In this document: piece after piece, positions 1 to 9,390 of the stretch
Layout: every line of letters begins with the position of its first letter
How positions within the stretch are numbered: the first letter of the stretch is position 1
Assembly: GCF_001424905.1 (NCBI RefSeq)
Contig: NZ_LMCU01000001.1
Span: 799,480-863,479, forward strand
DNA: 64,000 nucleotides
DNA from: Leifsonia sp. Root112D2
GTDB taxonomy: Bacteria > Actinomycetota > Actinomycetes > Actinomycetales > Microbacteriaceae
Direction: 5' to 3'
Program-made: the position numbers and the translations under genes
Notes under the pieces: generated by a model
What the model was told of the DNA's origin: nothing
The model's database searches: none
Seen by the model: only the letters and a program-made list of their open reading frames with translations

Positions 1-1
1 T

Positions 2-814
2 GGTCTCGTCTGGGTGCACGGCGGCGCCTTCATGGGCGGCGACCTTGACATGCCCGAGGCCGACTGGGTCGCCCGCCAACTCGCCGAACGAGGCATCCGC
101 GTCATGTCGGTGTTCTACCGCTTGGCGTCACTGCTCGACTTCGGCAACCCGGATGCGACGCCGCCGACCGAAGGCGTGCATTTTCCCGTCGCATCCGACG
201 AGATCGTTGCCGCGTTCCATTGGACTCTCGAGCACGCGAACGAGCTGGGCATCGACGCGGCTCTTCTCTCGCTCGGCGGCGCGAGCGCGGGCGCGAACCT
301 CTCGGCCGGAGCCTCGCTGCGCCTGCGCGATGCCGGTGGCGTGCAGCCCCATACGGTGCTGCTGGCCTATCCGGTCGTTCATGCGCGGCTGCCCGAACCC
401 AGCCGCGAACTTGCCGAGAAGATCGCGGCGCTGCCGCCGGAGGCATCGTTCCCACCCGAGCTCACGCTCGCGATGAACCTCAACTATGTCGGCGACGAGA
501 CGCAGCTGGCCAATCCCTACGCGTTCCCCGGCGGCCACGCGCTGCAGGGGCTGCCGCCGACGTTCATCCTGAATTCCGATCACGACAGCCTGCGCTCCTC
601 GGGCGAGGCATACGCGAGCGAACTCGCAGCGGCCGGCGTCGACGTGCTCGTACTTCGCGAAGATGGCACCCGTCACGGCCACCTCAATGACCCGCAGAAC
701 CCGGCGGCCGCGCTCAGCATCGAGCGCATGTCGGCCTGGCTGCACCCCAATCCACTCGTCGGCCACCAGCACACCGACGCCGCACCCGCCACCGAGCAGA
801 AAGCATCCTCATGA
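2..814 (+). CDS. alpha/beta hydrolase (HSL-type esterase), 5' truncated by window edge
   Basis: The reading frame is open from base 2, so the true start lies upstream; the GTG at 14 is internal, inside the oxyanion-hole motif HGGAFMGG. Further hormone-sensitive-lipase-type marks follow: a nucleophile elbow GGASAGAN, a late Asp in NSDHDS and a His in RHGHLND. It is probably a cytoplasmic carboxylesterase or deacylase. Its stop overlaps the next gene's start by 4 bp (ATGA at 811-814), so it belongs to the rhamnose operon and may free the sugar from an ester or act on an acetylated derivative; that role is inference from position. The family call is firm, the substrate unknown. Confidence 0.85.
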   Translation, partial: GLVWVHGGAFMGGDLDMPEADWVARQLAERGIRVMSVFYRLASLLDFGNPDATPPTEGVHFPVASDEIVAAFHWTLEHANELGIDAALLSLGGASAGANLSAGASLRLRDAGGVQPHTVLLAYPVVHARLPEPSRELAEKIAALPPEASFPPELTLAMNLNYVGDETQLANPYAFPGGHALQGLPPTFILNSDHDSLRSSGEAYASELAAAGVDVLVLREDGTRHGHLNDPQNPAAALSIERMSAWLHPNPLVGHQHTDAAPATEQKASS

Positions 815-2847
815 CGAATTCGACCGCTGCAGAACTGATTGCCCGATCGAACCGGCTGGGCGCCGACGCGCGCAACACCAACTATGCCGGGGGCAACACC
901 TCGGCCAAGGGCAGCGAGACCGACCCGGTGACGGGCGAGCCCGTGGAGCTGCTGTGGGTGAAGGGCTCAGGCGGCGACCTCGGCACCCTCACCGAGGGTG
1001 GCCTGGCCGTGCTGCGCCTCGACCGGCTGCGCGCGCTCGTGGATGTGTACCCCGGCCTTGAGCGCGAGGACGAGATGGTCGCGGCCTTCGACTACACCCT
1101 GCACGGCAAGGGCGGGGCCGCCCCCTCAATCGACACGGCCATGCACGCCCTGGTGGATGCGGCGCACGTCGACCACCTGCACCCGGATTCGGGCATCGCG
1201 TTCGCCACGGCGGCCGACGGCGAGGCGCTGACGGCGAAGGCATTCGGCGGCAAGGTCGTGTGGGTGCCCTGGCGCCGCCCCGGTTTCCAGCTCGGGCTCG
1301 ACATCGCCGAGATCAAGGCGGCGAATCCGCATGCGATCGGCTGCATTCTCGGCGGCCACGGCATCACCGCGTGGGGCGACAGCAGCGCGGAGGCCGAGGC
1401 CAACTCGCTGTGGATCATCGAGACCGCCGCGGCGTACATTGCCGAGCACGGCCGGTCGGAGCCGTTTGGCCCGGCACTCGAGGGCTACGCGCCGCTCGCG
1501 CAGGCCGAGCGCCTGGCGAAGGCTGCCGCGCTGGCTCCCGCCATCCGGGGACTGGTTTCGACAGACAAGGCGCAGGTAGGCCACTTCACCGACGCGGATG
1601 TCGTGCTCGACTTTCTCGCGAGCGCCGAGCACCCGAGACTTGCAGCGCTCGGCACCAGCTGCCCCGACCATTTTCTGCGCACCAAGGTGAAGCCGCTCGT
1701 GCTCGACCTGCCGGGGGATGCCTCGATCGAGGATTCGATAGCGCGGCTCGAGGAGCTGCATGAGGCATATCGGGTGGACTACCAGGGCTACTACGACCGC
1801 AACGCGACGGCGGATTCTCCCGCGATGCGCGGCGCCGACCCGGCGATCGTGCTGATTCCGGGCGTGGGCATGTTCAGCTATGGCGCCAACAAGCAGACCG
1901 CGCGCGTGGCCGGCGAGTTCTACATCAACGCCATCAACGTGATGCGCGGCGCCGAGGCCATCTCCACTTACGCTCCCATCGACGAGGCGGAGAAGTTCCG
2001 CATCGAATACTGGGCACTCGAGGAGGCCAAGCTGCAGCGCATGCCCAAGCCGAAGCCGCTCGCGACGCGCGTCGCGCTGGTGACGGGTGCGGCATCCGGA
2101 ATCGGCAAGGCCATCGCCACCCGGCTGGCCGCCGAGGGCGCCTGCGTCGTCATCGCCGACCTCGATGCGGCCAAGGCGCAAGCCGCCGCGGCCGAACTCG
2201 GCAACAGCGATGTCGCGATAGGCATCCAGGCCAACGTCACCAACGAGGCCCAGGTGCAGGCCGCGATCGATGCCACCGTGCTCGCCTTCGGCGGCCTCGA
2301 CCTGGTCGTCAACAACGCCGGACTGTCACTGTCGAAGTCGCTGCTGGAGACCACCGTCGCGGACTGGGACCTGCAGCACAACGTGATGGCCAAGGGCTCG
2401 TTCCTGGTCTCGCGCGCCGCCGCCCGCGTCTTGATCGACCAGAAACTCGGCGGCGACATCATCTACATCTCGTCAAAGAACTCGGTCTTCGCCGGCCCGA
2501 ACAACATCGCCTACTCGGCCACAAAGGCCGACCAGGCCCACCAGGTGCGCCTGCTCGCGGCCGAACTGGGTGAGTATGGCGTGAAGGTCAACGGCATCAA
2601 CCCGGATGGCGTCGTGCGCGGCTCCGGCATCTTCGCCGGCGGCTGGGGCGCCAAGCGCGCCGCCGTCTACGGCGTGCCCGAGGAGGAGCTCGGCGCCTAC
2701 TACGCCCAGCGCACCCTGCTCAAGCGCGAGGTGCTGCCCGAAAACGTGGCCAACGCGGTCTTCGTGCTCTGCACGAGCGACCTCTCCCACACGACGGGCC
2801 TGCACATCCCCGTCGACGCCGGCGTCGCCGCCGCCTTCCTGCGATGA
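811..2847 (+). CDS. bifunctional rhamnulose-1-phosphate aldolase / short-chain (lactaldehyde) dehydrogenase
   Basis: The 678-residue protein has two domains. Residues about 1-400 are a class II aldolase with likely zinc ligands in DHLHPDSG and GGHGITAWG. Residues about 418-678 are a short-chain dehydrogenase with the nucleotide loop TGAASGIG and the active-site YSATK. This is the RhaEW/RhaD-type architecture: rhamnulose-1-phosphate is cleaved to dihydroxyacetone phosphate and L-lactaldehyde, which the second domain oxidises or reduces. ATGA overlaps on both sides (811-814 and 2844-2847) give a tightly coupled operon with the hydrolase and rhamnulokinase. Substrate assignment rests on family plus the adjacent kinase. 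Confidence 0.92.
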   Translation: MTNSTAAELIARSNRLGADARNTNYAGGNTSAKGSETDPVTGEPVELLWVKGSGGDLGTLTEGGLAVLRLDRLRALVDVYPGLEREDEMVAAFDYTLHGKGGAAPSIDTAMHALVDAAHVDHLHPDSGIAFATAADGEALTAKAFGGKVVWVPWRRPGFQLGLDIAEIKAANPHAIGCILGGHGITAWGDSSAEAEANSLWIIETAAAYIAEHGRSEPFGPALEGYAPLAQAERLAKAAALAPAIRGLVSTDKAQVGHFTDADVVLDFLASAEHPRLAALGTSCPDHFLRTKVKPLVLDLPGDASIEDSIARLEELHEAYRVDYQGYYDRNATADSPAMRGADPAIVLIPGVGMFSYGANKQTARVAGEFYINAINVMRGAEAISTYAPIDEAEKFRIEYWALEEAKLQRMPKPKPLATRVALVTGAASGIGKAIATRLAAEGACVVIADLDAAKAQAAAAELGNSDVAIGIQANVTNEAQVQAAIDATVLAFGGLDLVVNNAGLSLSKSLLETTVADWDLQHNVMAKGSFLVSRAAARVLIDQKLGGDIIYISSKNSVFAGPNNIAYSATKADQAHQVRLLAAELGEYGVKVNGINPDGVVRGSGIFAGGWGAKRAAVYGVPEEELGAYYAQRTLLKREVLPENVANAVFVLCTSDLSHTTGLHIPVDAGVAAAFLR

Positions 2848-4268
2848 CGGGCACGGTCGCGGCCGTCGACCTGGGGGCCACGAGCGGACGGGTCATGCTC
2901 GGCCACGTTGGGCCGGGCGAGTTGCGACTTGAGGCGGTGCATCGCTTTGCGAACACCCCCGTGCACACGGTGGACGGCCTGCACTGGAACATTCTCGAGC
3001 TCTACCGCTCGGTCATCGAAGGACTTGGCCAGGCCGCCCGCCGCTCCCCCGGACTGGCCAGCGTCGGCATCGACTCCTGGGCCGTCGACTACGGTCTGCT
3101 GCGCGGCGACCGTCTGCTCGGCGCCCCTTTGCACTACCGTGACGCGCGCACCGCGACCGGCGTCGCATCCATTCATGAGCGGATGCCATTCACCGAGCTC
3201 TACGCCGAGAACGGCCTGCAGTTCCTCCCCTTCAACACCCTCTACCAGTTCGAGGCCGAGCGGCTGAGCGGCATGCTCGAGCTGGCCGATCAGGCGCTGC
3301 TCGTGCCCGACCTCATTGCCTTCTGGCTGAGCGGTGCCCGGGTTGCGGAGAGCACCAACGCCTCGACGACGGGCCTGCTCACGCTCGGCGGCGAGCCCCG
3401 GTGGAACGACGCCCTGATCGAACGTCTGGGACTGCCGCGCGGCATCCTGCCACCGCTTGTTCAGCCCGGCGAGCGCATCGGCACGCTGTTGCCGCACGTT
3501 GCGGATGCGACGGGGCTGGATGCCGCGACCCCGGTCGTCGCTGTCGGCTCGCACGACACCGCGTCGGCCGTCGTTGCGGTTCCCATGACAGATGCGGATG
3601 CCGCGTACATCTCTTGCGGCACGTGGGGGCTTGTGGGTGTCGAGCTCGAGCATCCGGTTCGCACTGAGGCCAGCCGCGCGGCCAACTTCACCAACGAGGG
3701 CGGCGTCGACGGACGCGTGCGCTTTCTGCATAACGTGATGGGCACCTGGTTGCTGAGCGAGTCGGTGCGCACCTGGCAGAAGAGCGACCCCAGCGTCGAG
3801 CTGCTTCCGTTGGTGGCGGCGGCAGAGGCGGTGAGCACTGCGGTCGCGGTCTTCGACGCCAACGATCCGCGCTTCCTCGAGCCGGGCGACATGCCGGCTC
3901 GCATCGCCGCGTGGTGTGTCGAGCACGATCAGCCGGTTCCGCAGAGCCCGGCGGAGTGTGTGCGCAGCATCATCGAGAGCCTTGCCGAGGCGTTCTCGGA
4001 TGCCGTGCACACCGCATCCGCTCTCTCGAACAAGACGGTGCGCACGATTCACATCGTGGGCGGCGGCTCACAGAACGCGCTGCTCTGCCAGCTGACGGCC
4101 GACCGCTCGGGGCTGCCCGTGCTGGCCGGCCCCGTCGAGGCGACCGCTCTGGGCAATGTGCTCGTGCAGGCGCGCGCCGCTGGCCTCATCTCGGGCGACC
4201 TCGAGTCACTGCGCGCCCTCGTCGCCGCAAGCATCGAGCCGCTGCACTACGCCCCCCACCCCCGCTAG
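2844..4268 (+). CDS. rhaB: rhamnulokinase (FGGY family)
   Basis: This 474-residue FGGY-family carbohydrate kinase phosphorylates L-rhamnulose with ATP. The N-terminal ATPase-fold phosphate loop reads DLGATSGR (about residues 8-15). The middle contains GSHDTASAV and SCGTWGLVGVE, typical of rhamnulokinases, and the C-terminal adenosine motif is GGGSQNALLCQLTAD. Length is normal for RhaB. It starts inside the stop of the aldolase/dehydrogenase gene (ATGA), so kinase and aldolase are made together. It is the last gene of the operon and faces the LacI gene convergently. Confidence 0.93.
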   Translation: MTGTVAAVDLGATSGRVMLGHVGPGELRLEAVHRFANTPVHTVDGLHWNILELYRSVIEGLGQAARRSPGLASVGIDSWAVDYGLLRGDRLLGAPLHYRDARTATGVASIHERMPFTELYAENGLQFLPFNTLYQFEAERLSGMLELADQALLVPDLIAFWLSGARVAESTNASTTGLLTLGGEPRWNDALIERLGLPRGILPPLVQPGERIGTLLPHVADATGLDAATPVVAVGSHDTASAVVAVPMTDADAAYISCGTWGLVGVELEHPVRTEASRAANFTNEGGVDGRVRFLHNVMGTWLLSESVRTWQKSDPSVELLPLVAAAEAVSTAVAVFDANDPRFLEPGDMPARIAAWCVEHDQPVPQSPAECVRSIIESLAEAFSDAVHTASALSNKTVRTIHIVGGGSQNALLCQLTADRSGLPVLAGPVEATALGNVLVQARAAGLISGDLESLRALVAASIEPLHYAPHPR

Positions 4269-4351
4269 CGCGTCGCTCCCTACGCGCCCACGCCCCCACT
4301 CGCCGTCGCTCCCGTGTCGCTCCCGTCGCTCCCCTCGCCCCGTCGCTTCCG

Positions 4352-4413
4352 CCCCTCAGCGAAAAGTGGATGCGTGAGGTGAGCCCCCAACGCAGCGCAC
4401 CCCTCAGCGAAAA
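4352..4413. repeat. 14-bp direct repeat in a C-rich convergent spacer
   Basis: The 167-bp spacer between the convergent rhamnulokinase and LacI genes begins with a C-rich stretch repeating GTCGCTCCCGT-like units (about 4275-4350). It then holds two copies of CCCCTCAGCGAAAA, at 4352-4365 and 4400-4413. The CCCCTCARCGA core recurs next to hairpins at 9404 and 56531. No gene is seen here; it probably contains the transcription ends of both operons. Confidence 0.5.
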
Positions 4414-4435
4414 CCTGACACGCGGAAGACCTCGC

Positions 4436-5452
4436 TCAGAGCGGCGGGCCGGGCTGCACGCATCCGCATGACTCGCGGTGCTGAATTGTCGGCTCGAGCC
4501 GACGGTGACGGGGGGCCATTGTGCGGTCGCCGAGCCGCTCGAGCAGCATCGAGACGGCTTGCGAGCCGAGCGCATCCACCGGCTGCGAGATGGCGGTGAG
4601 GCGCGGATGAAAGAGGTCGGCCCACGCGAAGTCGTCGAAGCACGCGATGGCGATGTCCCGAGGCACCTCTAGGCCGCGCTGCCGCAGGGCGCCCATACCG
4701 CCGATCGTCACCTGGTTGTTGCCCATGATGATGGCGGTCGGCGGTAGCGACAGCTCCAGCAGCGATGAGATGGCCCGCGTCATGGCCTCCGGCGATCCGC
4801 CGTCGCCCACCTGCACGAGCTCGGAGTCGTCTTCCAGGCCGTTGCGCTTCATGCCCGTGCGGTAGCCCTCGAGCCGCTCGATCGTGGTGGTGAGGTGCGG
4901 GTTGCTCGTGATGGTCGCGATGCGGGTGTGCCCGATCTGTGCGAAATGATCGACGAGCCTGGCGTTCGGTTCGTCGTTGACCACGCCGATCGCATCCACA
5001 CCGGGCCGCAGTTCGGCGGGAACCCGGTCGATGAGCACCGTGGGGATCGCGCGCTTGGCCATCCTTTCCAGCATCGCTCCCGGATCGGCCGAGGGCGCCA
5101 CGATCATGGCATCCACGCGGTGCGAGAGCAGATCGCTGATGGCCCGCTTCTCGCGCACCGGGTCGTCGTGCGTGTCCGCCAAGAGCAGCGAGTAGCCCGC
5201 ATCGGTCACGTTGCGTTCGATGGCGTGCACGAGGTCGCCGAAGTACGGGTTCGAGATGGCCGACATCGCCAGGCCTATCGTCTCCGTCGTTCCGGTGCGC
5301 AGCGAGCGCGCGATGCCGTCGCCCGAATACCCTGTCGCCTCGATCGCCGCGAGCACGGCGCGCTCGGTTTCGGGCTGCACCTTGCGGGTCTTGTTGAGCA
5401 CGTGAGAGACGGTGGTCGCCGAGACATTCGCCACGCGGGCGACATCCGCCAT
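4436..5452 (-). CDS. LacI-family transcriptional regulator
   Basis: About 338 residues. The N-terminal helix-turn-helix and hinge begin MADVARVANVSATTVSHVLN, and a periplasmic-binding-protein-like sensor domain follows (residues about 55-330) with typical VDAMIVAPSAD and FDDFAWADLFHP segments. The ATG at 5452 is the family-typical start; a GTG at 5470 would add six residues. It lies 76 bp downstream of the sugar ABC transporter ATPase on the same strand, so it is probably co-transcribed as a local repressor. The 24-bp palindrome at 8651-8674 upstream of the transporter is its likely operator. The effector sugar is unknown; fructose or a related hexose is suggested by the Frc-like neighbours. 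Confidence 0.9.
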   Translation of the reverse strand: MADVARVANVSATTVSHVLNKTRKVQPETERAVLAAIEATGYSGDGIARSLRTGTTETIGLAMSAISNPYFGDLVHAIERNVTDAGYSLLLADTHDDPVREKRAISDLLSHRVDAMIVAPSADPGAMLERMAKRAIPTVLIDRVPAELRPGVDAIGVVNDEPNARLVDHFAQIGHTRIATITSNPHLTTTIERLEGYRTGMKRNGLEDDSELVQVGDGGSPEAMTRAISSLLELSLPPTAIIMGNNQVTIGGMGALRQRGLEVPRDIAIACFDDFAWADLFHPRLTAISQPVDALGSQAVSMLLERLGDRTMAPRHRRLEPTIQHRESCGCVQPGPPL

Positions 5453-5528
5453 CGTTACCACCGCACGCACCTCGCCGTCAGGGACGCGCTCGCGTCAGTC
5501 TCATCGCCAGTGCCATCGTATGGCGCAG

Positions 5529-6332
5529 TCATCCCCGCGCCGCACCGGTCATGATCGCCACAGCGTCGGTCATCGAGTGCGACTGCGGCGTGATGGTGGC
5601 CGCCCGCTTGCCCAGCCGCTGAATGTGGATGCGATCGGCCACCTCGAAAACCTGCGGCATGTTGTGGCTGATCAGAATCACGGGAATGCCGGTGTCGCGC
5701 AGCCTTCTGACCAGTTCGAGCACCTGACCGGATTCGCGCACGCCGAGCGCCGCGGTCGGCTCGTCGAGCACTACGATCTTCGAGCCGAATGCTGCCGCAC
5801 GAGCCACCGCGACGGCCTGGCGCTGTCCACCGGAGAGATTCTCGACCGGCACCGTCACGTCCTGCAGCGTCGAGATGCCCAACGTGATCAGCTCGGCCTT
5901 TGCGCGTTTGCGCATTCCGGCGGTGTCCATCATGCGAAAGACCGAGCCGAGAATGCCGGGGCGGCGTTCCTCGCGCCCGAGATAGAGATTGGATGCGACG
6001 TCCAGCGCCGGTGACACTGCCAGGTTCTGGTAGACGGTCTCGATTCCTGCCTCGCGCGCATCCTGCGGTCGCCTGAAGTTCACCTTCTTGCCGTCGAGCA
6101 GAATCTCGCCCTCGTCGGGAACCTCGGCGCCCGTGAGGCACTTGACGAGCGTGGACTTGCCCGCGCCGTTGTCTCCGATGATGGCGAGCACCTCACCGGG
6201 GTAGAGCTCGAGGCTCACCCCGTCAAGGCCGACGACGCGGCCGTAGGTCTTGACGAGTCGTTTGGCCTGCAGAATGGGCTGGCGGGTCTCGGCGGGTGCG
6301 CCGCCAGAGACGGTCGAGTCGATGACGGTCAT
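5529..6332 (-). CDS. sugar ABC transporter ATP-binding protein (FrcA-like, single NBD)
   Basis: This 267-residue cytoplasmic ATPase has one nucleotide-binding domain: Walker A GDNGAGKST (53-61), signature LSGGQ (166-170), Walker B IVVLDEP (186-192) and an H-loop ISHN. Carbohydrate (CUT2) ATPases are usually double-length; the single-domain form is typical of FrcA and a few relatives, so it should work as a homodimer. The ATG at 6332 is preferred because it overlaps the permease stop (ATGA) and has AAGG upstream. Order on this strand is binding protein, permease, ATPase, regulator. Confidence 0.92.
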   Translation of the reverse strand: MTVIDSTVSGGAPAETRQPILQAKRLVKTYGRVVGLDGVSLELYPGEVLAIIGDNGAGKSTLVKCLTGAEVPDEGEILLDGKKVNFRRPQDAREAGIETVYQNLAVSPALDVASNLYLGREERRPGILGSVFRMMDTAGMRKRAKAELITLGISTLQDVTVPVENLSGGQRQAVAVARAAAFGSKIVVLDEPTAALGVRESGQVLELVRRLRDTGIPVILISHNMPQVFEVADRIHIQRLGKRAATITPQSHSMTDAVAIMTGAARG

Positions 6333-7375
6333 TTGCGTACCTTTCGAATCCACTGGTCCAGGGAGACAGCGACGATGATGAGGATGCCGACGGCGAGCGT
6401 CTGGTAGAGCACGTCGAGTCCGGCAAGCGCGAGCCCGTTGCGGAAGACGCCGACGATGAGGGCACCGAGCAGGGAGCCCCAGATGGTGCCGCGCCCGCCG
6501 AAGAGGCTGGTGCCGCCGATGACGACGGCGGTGATGGAGTCGAGGTTGATGTCGGTTCCCGCGTTCGGGCTGGCAGCATCCGCTCGCCCGATTTGAATCC
6601 AGGCGCCGACGGCGATGATGGCGCCCGCTGTCACGTAGACGCTCATGAGCACGCGGTTCACGCTGATGCCGGCCAGTCGCGCCGCCTCGGGGTCGTCACC
6701 GACCGCGTAGACGTGCCTGCCCCAGGCGGTGGTGTTCAGAATGAACGCCAGCACGATGTAGAGCACGAGCATCATCACCACGCCGTAGGTGATGTTGACC
6801 CCGCCGACACTGAAGGTGGTGCCGGTGCCGGTGATGAGATCCGGAATGCTCTGGCCCGTCACCGAGGCGCTGTTCGAGTACAGCAGCGTAAGCGCCAGAA
6901 AGATGCTCAGAGTGCCCAGTGTGACGATGAATGGTGGAAGTTTCAGCCGGGTGACGAGCACGCCGTTGAGGGCGCCTGCGGCGAGACCCACAACGAGACC
7001 GATCAGCAGCGCGAGTATGGCGGGCACGTTATTCTGACTGGCCGTCTGGGCCATCACCATCGAGACGAGCACCATAATGGCGCCCACCGAGAGGTCGATG
7101 CCCGCGGTCAGGATGACGAGTGTCTGTGCGATGGCGAGCGTTCCCACCACGGCGACCTGCTGGGTGATGAGCGAGAGGTTGTTCGCGTAGAAGAACCTCG
7201 GGTTAAGCAGGCCGAACACGATGATCGCCACGATGATCACGATGCCCGGGCTGAGCGCCGGGTACTTGTGCAGCATCTGGCGCACACGGCCCAGCGGTGT
7301 CTGCCGGTCGAGGAACTCGGTGGCGAGATCCAGTTGGTTGGTGGGCGGGTTCGCTTCAGTACTCTGCTGACTCAC
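6329..7375 (-). CDS. sugar ABC transporter permease (CUT2/BPD_transp_2 family)
   Basis: This inner-membrane permease of about 348 residues has some nine or ten hydrophobic helices and a glycine-rich EAA-like cytoplasmic loop (DPEAARLAGISVNRVL), as in RbsC and FrcC. The GTG at 7375 is chosen because AGGAG lies 7 nt upstream. It is preceded by a hydrophilic N-terminal tail of about 45 residues. It forms the channel with the single-domain ATPase, fed by the lipoprotein encoded 88 bp upstream. The spacer at 7376-7464 holds nothing else evident. Confidence 0.92.
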   Translation of the reverse strand: MSQQSTEANPPTNQLDLATEFLDRQTPLGRVRQMLHKYPALSPGIVIIVAIIVFGLLNPRFFYANNLSLITQQVAVVGTLAIAQTLVILTAGIDLSVGAIMVLVSMVMAQTASQNNVPAILALLIGLVVGLAAGALNGVLVTRLKLPPFIVTLGTLSIFLALTLLYSNSASVTGQSIPDLITGTGTTFSVGGVNITYGVVMMLVLYIVLAFILNTTAWGRHVYAVGDDPEAARLAGISVNRVLMSVYVTAGAIIAVGAWIQIGRADAASPNAGTDINLDSITAVVIGGTSLFGGRGTIWGSLLGALIVGVFRNGLALAGLDVLYQTLAVGILIIVAVSLDQWIRKVRK

Positions 7376-7464
7376 GATGATCTCCTGAACGGCTGTGTTC
7401 TGTTCACAGTATGACGGGGTGGCGCGGGCACCGGGGCTCACGCCACCCCTTCATCTCTTCGGTC

Positions 7465-8577
7465 TTACTTGCCCCAGCAGATCTTCGAGCCTTCGGCGCT
7501 CGTGATGCTCTTGAGCCCGTCGACGCTCTTGTCGGTGACCAGCTGCGATCCGGTGTTGAAGAAGTCGAGACCATCGGATGTCTTCGGCTTCTCACCCGTC
7601 TTGGCAAGCTTCACGATCGCGGCCATTCCGAGCTCCGCCATCTTCGACGGGTACTGCTGGCTGGTCGCGCCGAAGATGCCCTCCCCGACCTCCTTGACGC
7701 CGGTGCAGCCACCGTCGATGGTCACCAGCAGCGTGCCCTTTTCCTTGCCAGCGGCCTGCAGCGCCTGGTATGCCCCATACGCGGCCGGCTCGTTGATGGC
7801 GTAGACCACGTTGATGTTCGGGTTCTTCGACAGCAGCGTCTCCATCGCGGTGCGGGCATCCGCCTGGTCACCGTTGGAGGCCTGGCTGCCTGCTATCACG
7901 TAGTCGCCACCCATACCACCGGTGTATTTGCCGGTCTTGGCCTCGTCGCCGTTCTTGTTCGGGTCGCCGAGCGGAATACCCATGCCCTTGAGGAATCCCT
8001 GGTCGCGGTCGTAGTCGACGCTCGCCACCTGGTTGTCGAACAGGTCGACCAGACCGATAATGGCTTTCTTGCCATCGAGCTGCGCGGCGGTCCACTTGCC
8101 GATCGCCACCCCCGCGGCACGGTTGTCGGTGGCGAAGGTGATGTCGACGGCATCCGCGGGGTTCGGCGCCGTGTCGAGCGCGATCACGTAGATGCCTGCC
8201 TTGCGCGCCTTGGCGATGGCCGAGTTGACGGTCTCGTCGGTCGGCGTGATGAGAATGCCCTTGTCGCCGCGCGAGATCGAGTCCTCGATCGCCTGAATCT
8301 GGGTGGTGGCGTCGCCGTCCTTCTTGCCAGCGGCCAGCGTGAGCTTCACGCCGTCCTTCTTCGCTGCGGCCTTGGCGGCGTCATCCATGGCGACGAAGTA
8401 GGGGTTGGTGGTCGTCTTCACGATGAGCGAGATGCCGACCTCGCCGGAACCGCCACCCGTGCCGCCCGAGGAACCGGAGTCGGGCTGGCACCCGGTGAAG
8501 GCGAGCGCGGCGACGGCCGCGATGGAACCGGCTGCGAGCAGCCGCTTCGACAGAGAGCGTGGTGCCGTGAATTTCAT
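7465..8577 (-). CDS. sugar ABC transporter substrate-binding lipoprotein (FrcB-like)
   Basis: A 370-residue exported lipoprotein. A basic N-region and hydrophobic core lead to a lipobox ending FTGC, with the acylated Cys at residue 30, followed by a Gly/Ser linker and a type-I periplasmic-binding fold (TTTNPYF, GILITPTDETVN, ATDNRAAG, VYAINEPAAYG). The ATG at 8577 has a strong AAAGGAG about 8 nt upstream. Overall it looks like the fructose-binding protein FrcB of the FrcBCAK system; fructose is likely but unproven, since related proteins bind other sugars. First gene of the minus-strand transporter operon, behind the 8651-8674 palindrome. Confidence 0.9.
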   Translation of the reverse strand: MKFTAPRSLSKRLLAAGSIAAVAALAFTGCQPDSGSSGGTGGGSGEVGISLIVKTTTNPYFVAMDDAAKAAAKKDGVKLTLAAGKKDGDATTQIQAIEDSISRGDKGILITPTDETVNSAIAKARKAGIYVIALDTAPNPADAVDITFATDNRAAGVAIGKWTAAQLDGKKAIIGLVDLFDNQVASVDYDRDQGFLKGMGIPLGDPNKNGDEAKTGKYTGGMGGDYVIAGSQASNGDQADARTAMETLLSKNPNINVVYAINEPAAYGAYQALQAAGKEKGTLLVTIDGGCTGVKEVGEGIFGATSQQYPSKMAELGMAAIVKLAKTGEKPKTSDGLDFFNTGSQLVTDKSVDGLKSITSAEGSKICWGK

Positions 8578-8650
8578 CAGTGGATCTCCTTTGATCGGCA
8601 GGGTACGTAATTGGGTACTTCGAGTAGGAAAGCACAAAAGCTTCCGTTTC

Positions 8651-8674
8651 GCAATCGTATGCGCATACGATTGC
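8651..8674. promoter_or_regulatory. perfect 24-bp palindrome, probable LacI-family operator
   Basis: The 12-nt half-site GCAATCGTATGC is followed directly by its exact reverse complement. It lies between the divergent transporter operon (start 8577, minus) and the kinase gene (start 8746, plus). A TATGAT hexamer at 8682-8687 is a candidate -10 for the kinase, which would place the palindrome over its -35 region. Even-length, CG-centred palindromes are typical LacI-family operators, and a LacI gene closes the transporter operon. Confidence 0.75.
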
Positions 8675-8745
8675 GTACCGATATGATTTCGTTGCAGGCC
8701 GTCATCACGTCGCGCACAACCGACGCAGCCCCAGGGAGCCCACCA

Positions 8746-9390
8746 GTGACAACGCAGTCTCGGATCTCATCCGCGCAGATTCCCGATCTGGTCGATCAGA
8801 TTCGTCGTCGCGCCGAGGAATCGGGCATCCGACAGATCATCGGCATCGTCGGCGCTCCCGGCGCAGGCAAGTCGACCCTGGCCGATCTCATCGGAGCGCA
8901 GCTCGGTCCCCAGAACTGCGCCGTCGTGCCCATGGATGGCTTTCACCTGGCCAACGCGGTCATCGAGGGAACGCCGCTGCAATCCCGCAAGGGCGCCATC
9001 GACACCTTCGACGTCGGCGGCTACCTCTCGCTGCTCGCCCGCCTGCGAGCGAACGACGAGCCGGTCGTGTACGCGCCGTCATACCGGCGGGGCCTGGAGG
9101 AGCCGCTGGCGGCATCCATCGCGGTGCCGCAGTCGACGATGTTCGTGCTCACGGAGGGCAATTACCTGCTCGCCGATGAGCAGCCGTGGAATCGCATCCG
9201 AGGGCTTCTCGACGAGACGTGGTTCATCGATCGTGGTCGGGATGCCCGCATCGCCCAGCTCATCGGGCGCCACATGGAGTTCGGAATGGATGCGGCGCGC
9301 GCCGCAGAATGGGCGAACGGTTCGGACGAGGTCAACGCCCGCCTCGTGGAATCGACGCGCGAGCGCGCCGACCACGTGATCAGGCTGTAG
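8746..9390 (+). CDS. P-loop nucleoside/sugar kinase-like protein (FrcK-like)
   Basis: About 214 residues related to uridine kinase and pantothenate kinase. Walker A is GAPGAGKST (residues 37-45). The segments VPMDGFHLAN, GAIDTFDV and LTEGNYLL match the phosphoribulokinase/uridine-kinase fold and its acceptor site. In rhizobial frcBCAK loci a homologue accompanies the fructose transporter, and here it is divergent from a FrcB-like transporter. The GTG at 8746 is chosen for AGGGAG about 8 nt upstream; an ATG at 8683 is in frame without a ribosome site. The true substrate is unknown. Its stop codon overlaps a hairpin-related element at 9389-9410. Confidence 0.85.
   Translation: MTTQSRISSAQIPDLVDQIRRRAEESGIRQIIGIVGAPGAGKSTLADLIGAQLGPQNCAVVPMDGFHLANAVIEGTPLQSRKGAIDTFDVGGYLSLLARLRANDEPVVYAPSYRRGLEEPLAASIAVPQSTMFVLTEGNYLLADEQPWNRIRGLLDETWFIDRGRDARIAQLIGRHMEFGMDAARAAEWANGSDEVNARLVESTRERADHVIRL

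Noticed and set aside
4269..4435. A C-rich spacer as a riboswitch or small RNA gene
   Set aside because: Only short repeats are seen; no conserved riboswitch core or stable fold could be made out.
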